A stretch of 64,000 bases of DNA from Jiangella asiatica (GTDB lineage: Bacteria > Actinomycetota > Actinomycetes > Jiangellales > Jiangellaceae): NCBI RefSeq assembly GCF_004349065.1, contig NZ_SMKZ01000015.1:62001-126000 (forward strand), written 5' to 3'. Both the position numbers and the translations under genes were made by a program. Of this stretch, positions 16,203-25,010 are shown one piece after another (within the stretch, counting starts at the first letter, position 1; each line of letters opens with the position of its first letter). Under the pieces are notes generated by a model, which had not been told where the DNA came from, did not search any database, and worked only from the letters and a program-made list of their open reading frames with translations.

Positions 16203-16718
16203 ATGAGCGCGTTCACCTATCCCGAAGTCGGCGCCACCCGCGGCGGCGAGCCGCTGCCGGCCGGCTACCACCACGTCCGAATGCGCGAGCGGATCGGCCA
16301 CGGCCGGCCGGTTTTCGAGGCCGTGGCCGAAGGCGTCGTCACCTGGGACCTGCACCGCAGCATCGGCCTGCGGGTCTCCGCGACGGCGAACCGCGCGGCC
16401 GAAGGAGCCGAGGTCACCAGCAGGCTGGTCGTCGGCCCGCTGTCGCTGCTGCGCATCCCGTGCCGGGTGGTGTGGGTCCTGGACGAGCCGGACCGCGCCG
16501 GCTACGCGTACGGCACACTGCCCGGCCACCCCGAGCGCGGCGAGGAGTCCTTCGTCGTCGAGATCGACTACGACGGAGCGGTCTGGTTCACGGTGACGGC
16601 GTTCAGCCGGGCCGCGGCCTGGTACGCCCGGCTCGGCGGGCCGGTGACGCGATGGATCCAGCACCTGGCCACTCGCCGGTACATAGCCGCCGCCCGGTCC
16701 ATCACGGCCACGAGGTGA
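16203..16718 (+). CDS. DUF1990 family protein
   Basis: A 171-residue protein with the DUF1990 pattern (FTYPEVGAT at the start, then GYHHVRMRERIGHG, WDLHRSIGLRV, PCRVVWV and GYAYGTLPGHPERGEESF). The family is of unknown function and probably adopts a START/SRPBCC-like ligand-binding fold. It is divergent from the ECF41 locus, starting about 35 bases beyond its -35 element. No good ribosome site is visible; a GTG at 16185 is the alternative start. Confidence 0.85.
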   Translation: MSAFTYPEVGATRGGEPLPAGYHHVRMRERIGHGRPVFEAVAEGVVTWDLHRSIGLRVSATANRAAEGAEVTSRLVVGPLSLLRIPCRVVWVLDEPDRAGYAYGTLPGHPERGEESFVVEIDYDGAVWFTVTAFSRAAAWYARLGGPVTRWIQHLATRRYIAAARSITATR

Positions 16719-17051
16719 CCTGGACCTCGACGATCTGTTTGTTTCGGTGTAGGAATCGAGAAAGAGATCGCGCCGGCGCATCGGCGGGTTCTCGCCCCGG
16801 CGGCGGCTCGACCAGGTCGGCGAGCGGCGTGATGAGAGGGCATCGGCCACCGGACCGCTGCCGTGGCCAGTTCGCCACCGAGACCATCGACCACGCGCCT
16901 TGGCGCCCGACCAGGCGGCACGACACGGCACTCCAGCGCCGCCGACGCTCCGAACCTTCAGCGGCGCGTCCCATGCCGGTTGCGGCCCCGGCTCGCTGCG
17001 GAGGCCGGGGTCGCAACCTCAGGTCCGCTCCCGGCAGGGCATGCTCGTCCC
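16719..17051. other. 333-base intergenic stretch with a long hairpin
   Basis: No convincing gene was found. A 15-base stem with one mismatch (16978-16992 against 17004-17018, loop 11) lies about 35 bases before the acVLRF1 start and could be an attenuator or terminator. The 12-mer GTCCCATGCCGG occurs at the base of this hairpin and again over the acVLRF1 start codon. The segment near 16735-16765 is AT-rich for this genome and may hold a promoter. Confidence 0.4.
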
Positions 17052-17708
17052 ATGCCGGACCGCGTGCTCGACATCCCGCCCGAGCGACTGCCCGGCTGGC
17101 TGGCCGGCTTCGCTCACCGGCACGGCCCCACCCACCACGAGGCCGGGCCTGACGCCGTCGTCGTCCGAGCCGCCGATGGTGCTGTCGCCAGCTGTGCCGT
17201 TCCGTTCCCGCCGCTGACCGTCGACGACGGCGCCCCGTACGGCGGCCTGTTGGTCCATGCCGCTCTGGACCGGCGGGTCGGCGTCCTGCTCGTGCGCCGC
17301 GGCGGCTACGCGGCTGGGCTCTTCGAAGGGCCCCGGCTGATCGCGTCCAAGGTCGGCTCCCGGCACGTGCAGGGACGTACCGCGGCCGGCGGGCAGTCGC
17401 AGCAGCGCTTCGCACGACGCCGCGAGAAGCAGGCCCGCGAGGCGTTCGAGGCCGCCGCCGACGTAGCCGCCCGGGTGCTCGTGCCGCACCTGGGCGAGCT
17501 CGACGCCATCGTGACCGGTGGCGACCGGGCCGCCGTCGAGGCCGTCCTTGCCGACCGCCGGCTGGCCGGCCTGCGCGAGCTCGCGGTCGGCGCATCGCTC
17601 GCCGTCCCCGACCCGAAGCTCGCGGTGCTGAAGGACACGCCCGCACGGTTCCGGGCGGTGCGGATCGCCCTTTCCGAACCCGCGCCACAGGCTGCGCCGC
17701 GACCGTGA
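17052..17708 (+). CDS. acVLRF1-family peptidyl-tRNA hydrolase (Vms1-like release factor)
   Basis: A 218-residue actinobacterial homologue of eukaryotic Vms1/ANKZF1, an eRF1-like factor that frees nascent chains from peptidyl-tRNA on stalled 60S-type ribosome complexes. The signature GGQSQQRFARRREKQAREAF loop (about residues 116-135) carries the catalytic Gln region. The surrounding VLF1 core has the expected short length. The ATG at 17052 has only a weak ribosome site; the frame is open further upstream, but those residues do not resemble the family. Confidence 0.88.
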   Translation: MPDRVLDIPPERLPGWLAGFAHRHGPTHHEAGPDAVVVRAADGAVASCAVPFPPLTVDDGAPYGGLLVHAALDRRVGVLLVRRGGYAAGLFEGPRLIASKVGSRHVQGRTAAGGQSQQRFARRREKQAREAFEAAADVAARVLVPHLGELDAIVTGGDRAAVEAVLADRRLAGLRELAVGASLAVPDPKLAVLKDTPARFRAVRIALSEPAPQAAPRP

Positions 17709-17822
17709 TCGGGCCAACACCGGAGAGTTCCGGCCGTGTGTGGTCGGCGTCTGTGGGTGAGGCGTAGGTTAGCCAATGACAGGCTTCGCGCCTGACGATC
17801 GCCGTCGAGAGGACATTGAGGA

Positions 17823-18446
17823 ATGGCTGCCTATTCTCTGCCGGATCTCCCCTACGACTACGGTGCGCTCGAGCCGCACATCTCCGGCCAGATCATGGAG
17901 CTGCACCACTCCAAGCACCACCAGACGTATGTGACCGGCACGAACACCGCGCTGGAGCAGCTCGAGGAGGCCCGCTCGGCGAACAAGCTCGAGACGGTCA
18001 ACCAGCTGCAGAAGAACCTGGCGTTCAACCTCGCCGGCCACGTGAACCACACGGTGTTCTGGAACAACCTCGCGCCCGAGGGCGGCGACAAGCCCGACGG
18101 TGAGCTCGGCGCAGCCGTTGACGAGTTCTTCGGGTCCTTCGACGGCTTCCGCGCCCACTACACCGCGGCGGCGCTGGGCATCCAGGGTTCGGGCTGGTCC
18201 ATCCTGGCCTGGGAGTCCATCGGCCAGCGCCTGGTCATCGAGCAGCTCTACGACCACCAGGGCAACCTGGCGGCCGGCACCGTCCCGCTGCTCATGCTCG
18301 ACATGTGGGAGCACGCCTTCTACCTGCAGTACAAGAACGTCAAGCCCGACTACGTGGCCGCGTTCTGGAACATCGTCAACTGGCCGGACGTCGGCACGCG
18401 CTTCGAGGCGGCCCGGTCGAAGACCTCGGGTCTGATCACGTCCTGA
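17823..18446 (+). CDS. sodA: superoxide dismutase, Fe/Mn type
   Basis: A 207-residue cytosolic superoxide dismutase. The four metal ligands are in place: His28 (ELHHSKHH), His76 (NHTVFW), Asp160 and His164 (DMWEHAF). QGSGW and the QLYDHQGN segment, with His145 near the metal, are typical of actinobacterial enzymes, in which Fe or Mn can be used. A GAGG site precedes the ATG. A strong hairpin follows the stop. Confidence 0.96.
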   Translation: MAAYSLPDLPYDYGALEPHISGQIMELHHSKHHQTYVTGTNTALEQLEEARSANKLETVNQLQKNLAFNLAGHVNHTVFWNNLAPEGGDKPDGELGAAVDEFFGSFDGFRAHYTAAALGIQGSGWSILAWESIGQRLVIEQLYDHQGNLAAGTVPLLMLDMWEHAFYLQYKNVKPDYVAAFWNIVNWPDVGTRFEAARSKTSGLITS

Positions 18447-18455
18447 GCACCGCAT

Positions 18456-18492
18456 GAGGGCGCCGGTGGCCGGCCGGCGTACCGGCGCCCTC
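18456..18492 (+). terminator. hairpin after sodA
   Basis: A perfect 12-base stem (GAGGGCGCCGGT at 18456-18467 and its complement at 18481-18492) with a 13-base loop starts 10 bases after the sodA stop. There is no T-run, as is common for intrinsic terminators in high-GC actinobacteria. Confidence 0.6.
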
Positions 18493-18511
18493 GTACCGAC
18501 GGAGGCCGCAC

Positions 18512-18628
18512 GTGTTCAAGCCACCGCCGCAACCCGAACACAGCCGCACCGGCCTGCGAGTCGCCGTCGCCGCGCTGGTGGTCGGGTACGCGTCGGTGGT
18601 GTCGGGCTGGCTGCTCTCGATCGTGTGA
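18512..18628 (+). CDS. 38-residue single-pass membrane peptide
   Basis: A short frame missed by length cut-offs. GTG at 18512 has a GGAGG site six bases upstream. The peptide has a hydrophilic N-terminus (FKPPPQPEHSRTGLR) and one hydrophobic helix ending SGWLLSIV. It sits between two hairpins, so it may be a separate small transcription unit or a readthrough product of sodA. No family is recognised. Confidence 0.5.
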   Translation: MFKPPPQPEHSRTGLRVAVAALVVGYASVVSGWLLSIV

Positions 18629-18650
18629 CCGTGCCCGCCCTCCGTTCCCA

Positions 18651-18676
18651 CGCCCGCGTCGCCGACGCGGGCGTTC
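18651..18676 (+). terminator. GC-rich hairpin after the small membrane gene
   Basis: A perfect 10-base stem, CGCCCGCGTC (18651-18660) and GACGCGGGCG (18664-18673), has a three-base loop and is followed by TTC. It lies 22 bases after the small open frame and about 105 bases before the CMD gene. Confidence 0.55.
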
Positions 18677-18779
18677 GTCATCCGCGTCGCCTGTGTCCGG
18701 CCTCACACCGATGACCGTCACGTTCGCACCCTCCCGTCCAGTCGTCTTGGTGTCGACACGTCACACCGAGAGGACCGAC

Positions 18780-19223
18780 ATGACCCAACGCCTGAACCTG
18801 CAGGCCGTGACGCCCGAGGGCTACCGGGCGGTACTCGGCCTGGAGAAGTACGTCCGGGCCAACATCGACACCACGCTGCTGCACCTGGTCAAGATGCGCG
18901 CCTCGATCATCAACGAGTGCTCGTACTGCGTCGACATGCACAGCCGTGACGCGCTGGCCGCCGGCGAGGACCGGCGGCGGATGTTCGCCGTCGCCGCCTG
19001 GCGCGACGCACCGTTCTTCGACGAGCGGGAGCGGGCCGCGCTCGAGCTGACCGACGCCGTCACCCGGCTGGAGCCCGGCGGCGTGCCCGACGACGTCTGG
19101 GACGTCGCCGCGAAGCACTTCGACGAGACCGAGCTGGGCAACCTCCTGCTCGCCATCGTCACGATCAACGCGTGGAACCGGATCACCGTACCGACCCGGC
19201 GAGAGCCACCCGTCCACACGTGA
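18780..19223 (+). CDS. carboxymuconolactone decarboxylase / AhpD-like protein
   Basis: A 147-residue AhpD-fold protein with the redox motif CSYC followed by VDMH (about residues 43-50), the arrangement used by AhpD-type peroxidase partners. ATG at 18780 follows GAGAGGA. Its TGA overlaps the GTG of the ECF41 sigma factor (GTGA), the standard genomic partnership of ECF41. The protein is distinct in sequence from the CMD relic at 15948-16100. No exact TGTCACA-N16-CGTC promoter was found upstream. Confidence 0.88.
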   Translation: MTQRLNLQAVTPEGYRAVLGLEKYVRANIDTTLLHLVKMRASIINECSYCVDMHSRDALAAGEDRRRMFAVAAWRDAPFFDERERAALELTDAVTRLEPGGVPDDVWDVAAKHFDETELGNLLLAIVTINAWNRITVPTRREPPVHT

Positions 19224-20104
19224 CCGACGCGGCGACCGACCTCCAGCGCCATCGGCCGATGCTCCTCGGCATGGCGTACCGCATGCTGGGCTCCACCGGT
19301 GACGCCGAGGACGTCATCCAGGACGCCTACCTGCGCTGGAGATCGGTCGACCGCGACGAGGTGACCGAGCCACGCCGCTACCTGTCCCGGATGGTGGCGC
19401 GGCTCGCCCTCGACCGGCTGCGCGAGCGCCGCGACCGGGAGCGGTACGTCGGGCCGTGGCTGCCCGAGCCGGTGATCACCGCGGTGCTGCCCGCACCCGC
19501 ACCGCCGAACGACCCGCAGGAGACCGCCGAGCAGCGCGACACGTTGTCGGTCGCGACCCTGTACCTGATGGAGCGGCTGAACCCGGTCGAGCGTGCGGTT
19601 TTCGTCCTGCGCAGCGCGTTCGAGCTGCCGTACGACGAGATCGCCGGCATCGTCGACCGCACGCCTGAGCACTGCCGGCAGCTGCACCGCCGGGCCGTGG
19701 CTCGGCTGGCCGACGACCGCCAGCGTTTCGAGCCCAGCCGCCGCGAGCACGCCGTCCTGCTCGAGCGGTTCCTGAGCGCCGCCCGCGACGGCGACCTCGC
19801 CAGGCTGCGCGCCCTGCTGCACGACGACGTCGTCGCATGGACCGACGGCGGCGGCAAGGCCAAGGCGGCCCGCAACCCCGTCCTGGGCGCGGACCGGGTG
19901 GCGCGCTTCTTCGCCGGCATCCACAGCCGGAACCGGCCGGCCATCGTGCTGCTGGAGCTCAACGCGTCGCCTGCCGCGCTGCTCGGCCTGAGCACCCCGC
20001 AGGCCGTCACGTTCACCGTCGTAGACGGGCGGATCAGTGGGTTGTTCGTCGTCGCCAATCCGGACAAGCTGGCCCGGCTCCCACTGCTAGCGTCGGTGAC
20101 GTGA
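19220..20104 (+). CDS. ECF41-family RNA polymerase sigma factor
   Basis: A 294-residue sigma factor with sigma-2 (LLGMAYRMLGSTGDAEDVIQDAYLRW, residues 14-40), the ECF41 linker motif GPWLPEP, sigma-4, and a C-terminal SnoaL-like domain ending with the family motif NPDKL. The start is GTG at 19220, overlapping the CMD stop; a GTG at 19172 would lie inside the CMD gene. Its own stop overlaps the GTG of the proline dehydrogenase gene, giving three coupled genes. Confidence 0.92.
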   Translation: MTDAATDLQRHRPMLLGMAYRMLGSTGDAEDVIQDAYLRWRSVDRDEVTEPRRYLSRMVARLALDRLRERRDRERYVGPWLPEPVITAVLPAPAPPNDPQETAEQRDTLSVATLYLMERLNPVERAVFVLRSAFELPYDEIAGIVDRTPEHCRQLHRRAVARLADDRQRFEPSRREHAVLLERFLSAARDGDLARLRALLHDDVVAWTDGGGKAKAARNPVLGADRVARFFAGIHSRNRPAIVLLELNASPAALLGLSTPQAVTFTVVDGRISGLFVVANPDKLARLPLLASVT

Positions 20105-20976
20105 TCGCACCACTTCGCCGGGCGCTCTACGCGCTGGCCACCAACCCTCAGCTGGAGTCCGCGGTCCACGCGGTCGCGCCGGTGGAGGAGCTCGCCTACC
20201 ACGCCGCCCGCCGCTACGTCGCCGGCCGCACCCTCGACGAAGCGTTGACCACCGTGCGGCGGCTGGTCGACCACGGCCTCGCGGTCAGCCTCGACCTGTT
20301 CGGTGAGGGCGTCGACGACGAGGCCGCGCTCGCCGACGTGGTGGACGGGTATCGCCGGGCCGCCGCGGCGCTCGGTGACGTCGACGGAGACGTCTACCTC
20401 GAGATCGTGCCGTCGCACCTCGGACTCGACCTCGGGGCCGACATCTGCCGGCGGCACGTCGAGGAGCTGGTCGGGATGCTGCCGGCAGGTGCCCGGCTCG
20501 AGATCAGCGCCGAGGAGAGCCGGCGCACACCGCGGATCGTGGACCTCACGCTGGCGCTGGCCGCGGCCGGTGCCCCGGTGCAGGCGACGGTCCAGGCCAA
20601 CCTACGCCGTAGCCCTGCCGACGTCGACCGGCTCGCGGCCAGCGGCGTGCCGATCCGGCTGGTGAAGGGCGCGTACCTGGAGCCGGCGTCCGTCGCGCAC
20701 CCCTGGGGCGAGGAGACCGACCTGGTCTACGTCCGGCTGGCCCGTCAGGTGCACGCCGCCGGGTCCGGCTTGGTGCTGGCCACGCACGACCGCGTCCTGC
20801 GCGAGGCACTGCTGGAAACGCTGCCCGGCACGACCGTCGCGATGCTGCTCGGCGTGCGCGAGGACGACGCCCGCACGCTGGTCGCCCGCGGTCATCCGGT
20901 TCGCATCTACGCGCCCTACGGCGACAGCTGGTTCCGCTACCTGATGCGCCGGCTGGCCGAGGCCCAAGGCGCCTGA
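20101..20976 (+). CDS. proline dehydrogenase family protein
   Basis: A 291-residue TIM-barrel flavoprotein that oxidises proline to pyrroline-5-carboxylate. Family blocks are GRTLDEAL, LDLFGEGV, the IRLVKGAYLEP strand with its substrate/FAD lysine, ATHD and the C-terminal PVRIYAPYGDSWFRYLMRRLAE, whose paired arginines bind the proline carboxylate. It lacks a fused P5C dehydrogenase, and none is adjacent. The GTG start lies in a GTGA overlap with the ECF41 gene, so its expression is probably tied to that sigma factor. Confidence 0.9.
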   Translation: MIAPLRRALYALATNPQLESAVHAVAPVEELAYHAARRYVAGRTLDEALTTVRRLVDHGLAVSLDLFGEGVDDEAALADVVDGYRRAAAALGDVDGDVYLEIVPSHLGLDLGADICRRHVEELVGMLPAGARLEISAEESRRTPRIVDLTLALAAAGAPVQATVQANLRRSPADVDRLAASGVPIRLVKGAYLEPASVAHPWGEETDLVYVRLARQVHAAGSGLVLATHDRVLREALLETLPGTTVAMLLGVREDDARTLVARGHPVRIYAPYGDSWFRYLMRRLAEAQGA

Positions 20977-20980
20977 GCGG

Positions 20981-21289
20981 TCACACCGGCTGCAGCACCT
21001 GCTCGTCGAAGAGGCGGTCGGCCACGTCCTCACCGTCGGTGACGAACGCGACGAGGTAGGCGCGCAGCTCGCGGCTGAACAGCTCCACGTCGTCCGGCGC
21101 GAACCCGGCGATCGTCGCCAGTGCCGCCACGTCGGCCGACTCGGAGTCGACGACCGCCTCGACCATCCGATCCGTGTCCAGGCCGCGTGCCTTCGTCAGG
21201 CTCAGGACCGTCTCGCCTCTGGCCAGCGCGGCCGCCAGGGCCTTGGGTGTGACACCGAGCAGCTCCGCCGCCGTCGTCATCGCGTACAT
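20981..21289 (-). CDS. conserved hypothetical small helical protein
   Basis: A 102-residue, mostly helical acidic protein. The N-terminus (TTAAELLGVTPKALAAALARGETVLSLTKARG) reads like a short helix-hairpin segment seen in actinobacterial proteins of unknown function. ATG at 21289 follows a GGAGGAG site. It converges on the proline dehydrogenase gene with a four-base gap. No function can be assigned. Confidence 0.65.
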   Translation of the reverse strand: MYAMTTAAELLGVTPKALAAALARGETVLSLTKARGLDTDRMVEAVVDSESADVAALATIAGFAPDDVELFSRELRAYLVAFVTDGEDVADRLFDEQVLQPV

Positions 21290-21475
21290 CGCCGTTCTCC
21301 TCCCCCGGAGTCGATCTCGCGTCGTGCTGTCGATCTTTCCCGGCGTTCCTGAGAGGAGACGAAGACGCCCCTGAGAAACCTGTGTGACTCTGGACGGCGA
21401 GGGTATGCCGGAACCGACGGCCGGGCCATGCTGGTGACGGGACACCCGAGCCGACCGATCGGAGGAGCGGCGACG

Positions 21476-23968
21476 ATGCTCAGGAAGCCGACCCGTGACG
21501 AGAAGTCCCATCCCGTCGACGATGACCTGCTCACGCGCATCGACGCGTGGTGGCGGGCGGCCAACTACCTGTCCGTCGGGCAGATCTACCTGCTGGACAA
21601 CCCGCTGCTGCGGGTGCCGCTGCGCGCGGAGCACATCAAGCCGCGGCTGCTCGGCCATTGGGGCACCTCGCCCGGCCAGAACTTCCTCTACGCGCACCTC
21701 AACCGCGCGATCGTCCAGCGCGACCTCGACATGATCTACATCGCCGGGCCCGGGCACGGCGGCCCGTCGCTGGTCTCCGCGGCCTGGCTGGACGGCACCT
21801 ACGGCGAGATCTACGCGCATGTCGGCGACGACGAGTCCGGCCTGCGTGAACTGTTCCGGCAGTTCTCGTTCCCCGGCGGCGTGCCCAGCCACGTGGCACC
21901 AGAGACTCCGGGCTCGATCCACGAGGGCGGCGAGCTGGGCTACGCGCTGTCGCACGCCTATGGCGCTGCGTTCGACAACCCCGGCCTGACCGTGGCCGCC
22001 GTCATCGGCGACGGTGAGGCTGAGACCGGGCCGCTGGCCACGGCCTGGCACAGCAACAAGTTCCTCAACCCGGTCACCGACGGGACCGTCCTGCCGATCC
22101 TGCACCTCAACGGGTACAAGATCGCCAACCCGGCGGTGCTGGCCCGCATCCCGCGCGCGGAGCTCGAAGCGCTCATGGTCGGCTACGGGCACACGCCGTA
22201 CTGGTTCGACGGCGGCTTCGACGAGGAGGAGCCACTCGACGTCCACCGGCGCTTCGCCACCCTGCTCGACGAGGTGCTCGACCACATCGAGGCGATCCGT
22301 GCGGAGGCCGCCGACGGTGGCCGGCCGGGTCACCGTCCGGCCTGGCCGATGATCGTCTTCCGGACGCCGAAGGGCTGGACCGGGCCGCGAGAGGTCGACG
22401 GCCAGCAGGTCGAGAACACCTACCGCTCGCACCAGGTGCCGATGAACGCCGTGCGCGGCAACGAGGAGTACACCCGGCTGCTGGAGAGCTGGATGCGTTC
22501 CTACCGGCCCGAGGAGCTGTTCGACGACGCCGGCCGGCTCCGCGCCGACCTGCGCGAGCTGTCACCGTCGGGACCCCGGCGGATGAGCGCCAACCCGCAC
22601 TCGAACGGCGGCGTGCTGACCCGCGACCTGATGCTGCCTGACTTCCGCAAGCGCGCTGTCGACGTGCCCGTGCCTGGGGGCTCCGTCGCCGAGCCGGCCC
22701 GGGTGCTCGGCCAGTGGCTGGCCGACGTGGTGCGGGCCAACCCCACCAACTTCCGGGTCTTCGGCCCGGACGAGACCGCGTCGAACCGGCTCAGCGCGAC
22801 CGTCGACGTCGCCGGCAAGACGTGGATGGGCGAGATCCTCGACGTCGACACCGACCTGTCGCCGAGCGGGCGCGTCATGGAGATGCTGTCGGAGCACCAG
22901 TGCCAGGGCTGGCTGGAGGGCTACCTGCTGACCGGCCGGCACGGCCTGTTCAACTGCTACGAAGCGTTCATCCACATCATCGACGCGATGTTCAACCAGC
23001 ACGCCAAGTGGCTCAAGGTGTGCCGCGAGATCCCCTGGCGGGCGCCGATCCCGTCACTGAACTACCTGCTCTCGTCCCACGTGTGGCGGCAGGACCACAA
23101 CGGCTTCTCGCACCAGGACCCCGGGTTCATCGACCACGTCGTCAACAAGAAGGCCGACGTCATCCGGGTGTACCTGCCGCCGGACGCGAACACTCTGCTG
23201 TCCACCTACGACCACTGTCTGCGCAGCCGCGACTACGTCAACGTCGTGGTGGCCGGCAAACAACCCGGGCCGCAGTGGCTGACCATGGACGAGGCCATCG
23301 CGCACTGCACCCGCGGCATCGGCATCTGGGGATGGGCCAGCACCGACGACGGCTCCGGCGACCCTGACGTCGTGCTTGCCTGCGCCGGTGACGTGCCCAC
23401 GCTCGAAACCCTGGCCGCCGTCGACCTGCTCCGCTCGGAGCTGCCCGACCTGCGCGTCCGCGTCATCAACGTCGTCGACCTGATGCGGCTGCAGGACGAG
23501 CGCGAACACCCGCACGGGCTGCCCGAACGCGAGTTCGACGCGCTGTTCACCACCGACAAGCCGGTCGTGTTCGCCTACCACGGCTACCCGTGGCTGATCC
23601 ATCGGCTGACGTACCGCCACACCAACCACGACAACATCCACGTCCGCGGCTACAAGGAGGAAGGCACCACCACGACGCCGTTCGACATGGTGATGCTCAA
23701 CGACCTGGACCGCTACCACCTGGTCATGGACGTGATCGACCGCGTGCCGGGACTCGGCTCGCGGCAGGCGGCGCTGCGGCAGCGGATGGCCGACGCGCGG
23801 CTGCGCGCCCGCCAGCACACCCGCGAGCACGGCACCGACATCCCCGAGGTGGCCGACTGGGCCTGGCCCGCCGCCCGCGAGCTGGGCCTGCCGGGCAGTA
23901 GCGGCGACGACACTGCCGCCGACTTCGAGGCGGCCGGCCCCGTGAAGGGCGACCGCACCTCCGGCTGA
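21476..23968 (+). CDS. xfp: xylulose-5-phosphate/fructose-6-phosphate phosphoketolase
   Basis: An 830-residue thiamine-diphosphate enzyme that splits xylulose-5-P or fructose-6-P into acetyl phosphate plus a triose or tetrose phosphate. Family blocks run in order: [38 protein letters not shown], the ThDP site [11 protein letters not shown] with NGYKIANP, and later [26 protein letters not shown] and [18 protein letters not shown]. The length is normal. ATG at 21476 has a GGAGGA site. No acetate kinase is adjacent. Confidence 0.96.
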   Translation: MLRKPTRDEKSHPVDDDLLTRIDAWWRAANYLSVGQIYLLDNPLLRVPLRAEHIKPRLLGHWGTSPGQNFLYAHLNRAIVQRDLDMIYIAGPGHGGPSLVSAAWLDGTYGEIYAHVGDDESGLRELFRQFSFPGGVPSHVAPETPGSIHEGGELGYALSHAYGAAFDNPGLTVAAVIGDGEAETGPLATAWHSNKFLNPVTDGTVLPILHLNGYKIANPAVLARIPRAELEALMVGYGHTPYWFDGGFDEEEPLDVHRRFATLLDEVLDHIEAIRAEAADGGRPGHRPAWPMIVFRTPKGWTGPREVDGQQVENTYRSHQVPMNAVRGNEEYTRLLESWMRSYRPEELFDDAGRLRADLRELSPSGPRRMSANPHSNGGVLTRDLMLPDFRKRAVDVPVPGGSVAEPARVLGQWLADVVRANPTNFRVFGPDETASNRLSATVDVAGKTWMGEILDVDTDLSPSGRVMEMLSEHQCQGWLEGYLLTGRHGLFNCYEAFIHIIDAMFNQHAKWLKVCREIPWRAPIPSLNYLLSSHVWRQDHNGFSHQDPGFIDHVVNKKADVIRVYLPPDANTLLSTYDHCLRSRDYVNVVVAGKQPGPQWLTMDEAIAHCTRGIGIWGWASTDDGSGDPDVVLACAGDVPTLETLAAVDLLRSELPDLRVRVINVVDLMRLQDEREHPHGLPEREFDALFTTDKPVVFAYHGYPWLIHRLTYRHTNHDNIHVRGYKEEGTTTTPFDMVMLNDLDRYHLVMDVIDRVPGLGSRQAALRQRMADARLRARQHTREHGTDIPEVADWAWPAARELGLPGSSGDDTAADFEAAGPVKGDRTSG

Positions 23969-24019
23969 CCTATCCGGACGCCATCACCAGGATCACCCGT
24001 GCATCACCAGGCATACACC

Positions 24020-24057
24020 CATGGTGCGACACGAGATTTCGTGCTGAACGTGATCAT
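24020..24057. repeat. dispersed intergenic repeat, copy B
   Basis: These 38 bases match 5889-5926 at 36 positions (CATGGTG...GACACGAGAT and the end GCTGAACGTGATCAT). The left arm of copy A is absent here; instead ATCACCAGG occurs twice just upstream, around 23984 and 24003. It lies after the phosphoketolase and overlaps the last four bases of the tandem-GNAT gene. Confidence 0.75.
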
Positions 24058-25010
24058 TCGGAGAGGGGGGCGCGGAGGACGGTGAAGGTGCGGGTGATGG
24101 TGAAGCCGGCGTCGAGGTAGAGGCGGCCGGCGGGGGTCTCGGGGCCGGTCCACAGGAACCACGCACTGTGCGCGCCCTCGGCCCGCATCCGGGCCAGCGT
24201 GACGTGCAACAGCACCTTGCCCAGCCCGAGGCCGCGTCGCACGGGCGCAACCCCGAACGGGCCGAAGCGCTCGGGCAGGCCGCGGTACGCGCCGTAGGTG
24301 GCGAAGCCGACCATGACGCCATCGGGGTCGCGGCAGACGACGACCCGGCCCGGCCGGCCGTACCGGAGCACCGACTGGCGGATCGCCTCGCCCCAGTCCG
24401 GCGCGAGCTGTTCGGCGGCGAAGGCCATCACGTCGGGCAGGTCGTCGAGGCGGGCCGGGCCGACGGTGAAGCCCTCGGTCTGCCGCGCCGCCAGCAGCTG
24501 CGCCACCGGCTCCGGCATCGTGTACGTCGCCAGGCCGAGGTCCATCGCGACGGGCCGGTACAGCGTCTGGAACCCGAGCCGCTCGAGCAGCCGAAGCCCG
24601 TCGGGGTACCGCTCGGCGTCGAGCCCAGGCAGGAAGTACGCCGGTGGGTACGCCGACCAGTTCGCCCAGTGGGCCCCGCCGTCGCGCAGGAACGCCAGCG
24701 CCCGCTCGACCAGCTTCGTGCCGATGCCGCGCCGGCGGGCCGCCGGGTGCACGGTCCCGATGGTCAGCCAGCCGCCGTCGGGGTCGACCGGGATCGATCC
24801 GGCGCCGCGCCAACCGCTGACCGCGTGCACGAAACCGACCGGCTCGCCGCCGTCCACGGCGACGATCAGCCCGTCCGGGTCGAAGTTCGGGTCCAGGAGG
24901 ACGTTCTCGGCGAACCAGTCGCGAGTGACGGGGTCGGCGGGCTGCCCGGCCTCGACCAGGGCCACCAGCGCGTCCAGGTCGCCGGGACGGAAGCCGCGCA
25001 GCCGGGTCAC
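24054..25010 (-). CDS. tandem GNAT N-acetyltransferase
   Basis: A 318-residue protein with two GNAT folds. The N-terminal unit (1-165) has an acetyl-CoA loop AARRRGIGTKL, and the C-terminal unit (175-318) has PVRRGLGLGKVLL. The GTG start overlaps the stop of the upstream PIG-L deacetylase gene (GTGA). A tandem GNAT is also the architecture of mycothiol synthase MshD, but the sequence was not recognised as MshD itself. Its partner suggests an amino group exposed by the deacetylase is then acylated; this is inference. Confidence 0.85.
   Translation of the reverse strand: MTRLRGFRPGDLDALVALVEAGQPADPVTRDWFAENVLLDPNFDPDGLIVAVDGGEPVGFVHAVSGWRGAGSIPVDPDGGWLTIGTVHPAARRRGIGTKLVERALAFLRDGGAHWANWSAYPPAYFLPGLDAERYPDGLRLLERLGFQTLYRPVAMDLGLATYTMPEPVAQLLAARQTEGFTVGPARLDDLPDVMAFAAEQLAPDWGEAIRQSVLRYGRPGRVVVCRDPDGVMVGFATYGAYRGLPERFGPFGVAPVRRGLGLGKVLLHVTLARMRAEGAHSAWFLWTGPETPAGRLYLDAGFTITRTFTVLRAPLSE

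Noticed and set aside
18620-18779. An ECF41-type promoter before the intact CMD gene
   Set aside because: Candidates such as CGTCACG at 18716-18722 lack a CGTC at the required 16-base spacing; the promoter may be further away or drifted.
23984-24012. Short direct repeats ATCACCAGG as a possible CRISPR array
   Set aside because: Only two nine-base units exist, without regular spacers or nearby cas genes; they belong to the intergenic repeat element.
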